From CAIURC01 sp043777315 (lineage in GTDB: Bacteria > Verrucomicrobiota > Verrucomicrobiia > Chthoniobacterales > Chthoniobacteraceae), in assembly GCA_043777315.1 (NCBI GenBank), contig JAYVPW010000093.1, positions 136,020-200,019 of the forward strand: a DNA stretch of 64,000 nt, read 5' to 3'. Positions 60,401 through 63,400 of the stretch are shown here, in pieces (positions within the stretch are counted from its first letter, which is position 1; every line of letters begins with the position of its first letter). The position numbers were made by a program, and so were the translations under genes. A model generated the notes under the pieces. That model did no database searches and had not been told where the DNA came from. It saw only the letters and a program-made list of their open reading frames with translations.

Positions 60401-63400
60401 CCAAAATGACGAGCGCGAACTGCGCGTCCGTGAGTCGCACGCCAACGTCGTCCGCTGCGCCCGCGCCTTTTTTATCGCCGACAAATGCGGTCACATCCGA
60501 CGCCCCGACGAACACCTCGCTGCCGACCACTTCCACGACGAAATCGCCCGCCAAGTCGGCGACCGGAGTCGTCAGCGTCAGCGCCCCGCCGAACCCGAAG
60601 CTGACATCCTGCGCGAACCTCACCGGCACCGTCACCGCGCCGACGATGAGCGTCTGATTCACCGCGCCGGAATTGTTCGAGTGGAGCGAAAGCGTGCCGG
60701 TGAAATCCAGACCCGTCACGCCCACGATGCTCGCGCTTCCTGAAAGATCGAGCGAGTAGGTGCCGTCGGTGAAGAGCAAGAGCCCGAGCTTCCCGGCGCT
60801 CAGCTTCACGCCTTTTCCGCCCGTGCCGGCGAGGAACGCCACATTCGTCAAAGCAAGGTAGGCGTAGCCGTTCTCGCCGCCTGCCGTCGGGACGATCCCG
60901 AACGCACCCGTGCCGACCGCCGGAGTCACCGACGCCGACAGCGGCGCGCCGCCGGTGATCCCATCGACGGTGTTGAAGACGAGATTGATTACCGTCTCCA
61001 AATCCGGCCGCGTCGCCGACTTCAGCTCAGAAATGAGCGGACTGACACGCCCATAAACTTCCTGCGCCAAATCGACGGGACTGATGAACCCGTATTGCAA
61101 AAGTTTCAGCCCCGCGACGACCCGATTGATTTCGAGGTTCGTCGAAATAAGGCTCGCGATCGGCCGGACGCCGGTCAGCGCCTCGATCGTCCGCTGCTGT
61201 GCGAAAACATTCGTGGTCAGCTCGGTGTGAGCGACCACGACACCGGCATCGATGTGGCTGATCGCGGTGAGCACGATCTTGCCGCTTGCCAGCCGTGCGG
61301 CATCTCCGGTGAATTGACCGATCGCCGATTCCGTCGGCACTGTCCCATCACCTTCCGGTCCACTCGCGTTGCTCTCCGATTCGGCGAACCACTGCGTCGT
61401 CGGTCCCGGCAGATTTCCGACATATTGGTCGAACGGCAGGATTTCGTTTTTCCGCCCGAGCGAAATTTGGAAACCGGTCTCGCCGACGATCCGGTTCTCA
61501 GTCTGCACCTCATCACTATAAATGACGTTCGTCGCACCCAACACGCGATCGAGGAACGCATTCGGATCGGACCCTCCGTTCAAATCCTTGACCAACGTAT
61601 TCTCAAACCCGCCATTCGCGGCACTCAACTGCTCAAAAGTGCCATCATTATTCAAATCAACGAATGCATACGTTGCCAGCAAATCCTTCAAGGTTTCCAC
61701 GTAACGCCCGACAAACCATTGCCTGGAATTGACACCTTGAGCATCGAGCAATGCCTTCGTAATGGTGGAGCCATCCGGGCTAAGGACCGTATTCAGTCCA
61801 CTAGCCACCAGCTTGTAAGCCTCATTAATCACCCTGCCGAGAACTCGGGTTGATGACTTCTGGCTAAAATCATTTTGAAGCAATGGCAACGTTCCAGCAG
61901 CTCCTTGATTGGGCGCTGCCGATTCGACAAAGTTGAAAACTTTCGGCAACGTCTTGCCTGTTCCATAGCTCGCGCCATACGCAGCGCTCTCGATGTAAGC
62001 GCGGGCAATGAGCCCTCCGGTGCTATGTGTAACGAAATCGACGGCCGGGAGGACCGCACCCGTCAGCGCCGACCAAGCCGTTACCGCTTTATCCATCCAA
62101 TATCCAAGATAATCGACGCCCGTTTGATAGATCGAGTTGGTAATCTCCGATGCCGTGACATTGGTGAGATTGCCGTCTCGGGTCGCGTCCTGTTGTGCCA
62201 CCGGCAAGCGCCAATCCCAATTTGCGACGAATAGATCGACGCCCGCAGTGTAGCCGACATTGACCAAAGACTGGACCAAATTCGAGTAGGCGTTGGTCAG
62301 CGGTTCGAGCACCAATTTATCCGGAGCCAGTCCGCGATTGAGCAGCCATTCCTGCACTCCCGCCGGCGTGTCATCCGCGAAAAAACTGCCGGCAAAACCG
62401 GGGATGAAAAGCACCGGACGATTGATGCTCGTCGCGGAATGCGCGACGACCGTCAGCGTCAATTTGTGCGCGACGGCATCGTACGTCGGACGGAAGTAAA
62501 GTCCGTTGCCGATGACGAGGCCCGAGTAGTTGTCGAAGCTCCCGGTCGAGGTTCCAAACGTCACGATGTTGAAAGTTTGCCCGACCGCGGGAGCGAATCC
62601 ATTCAGCAGCGCAATCTGCAAAGTGCCGCCGAATTCCACGCTGCCGGTCACGTTGATCTGATCGTATCCGTCGTTGATCGTCGGGTTGCCCGGACCCGGC
62701 GCGAGTCCGCCGATTTCGATGAGCGTCGTGCCCGATCGGGTGAACGTGAAGTCGCCCGTGACGTTCTGAATTCCCGGCGAATTTCCGGGGCTCACGAAGC
62801 CGCGATTGACGACGTTTCCGACCACCGTCCCGCTCCCCGAAAGTTTGTCCGCCGAGCCGATCGTCAAGGCACCGTCCGCCGCCAGCGGGATCTCAGTGGC
62901 GAGATGAATGTCCTTGCCTTCCGTCACTTCATTTTTGGCCGCATGGTCCGCCGCGCTCAACGACAAAGGCCGATCGTTCACCCCAGAAACAGCACCGGCC
63001 GAATCCGGCGCATTTTCGGAATTCGGCTGCGAAGGCTGATCAACACTTGATTCCGAGCCCACGGCCGGCGGCGCGTTCGCCGCTTTCAAGGTCGTCGTGA
63101 GTTGATCGACGATCGAACTGACCGACTCGGAACCGACCAACTCGGGCGCGGAAAAATCTTCGTTCGCCGCGCCAGCATTCGGATCAGCGGGCTGCGGACT
63201 GACAACTTCGGCGGTCGCAATCGACTCACTTTTCCCGGCCATCACCGAAGCAACGGGGACCGATTCCTGAGCACCATTTTGCGAAGCCGAACTCTCCCCG
63301 CTGGCGGATGGAAGCGGCGTGGCTTCTCCCGTCACAGACGAAGTCGATGCTGCGTCAAATGTGAACGACGTCTGCTCGAAATGAGTGCCCGCTTCCATCT

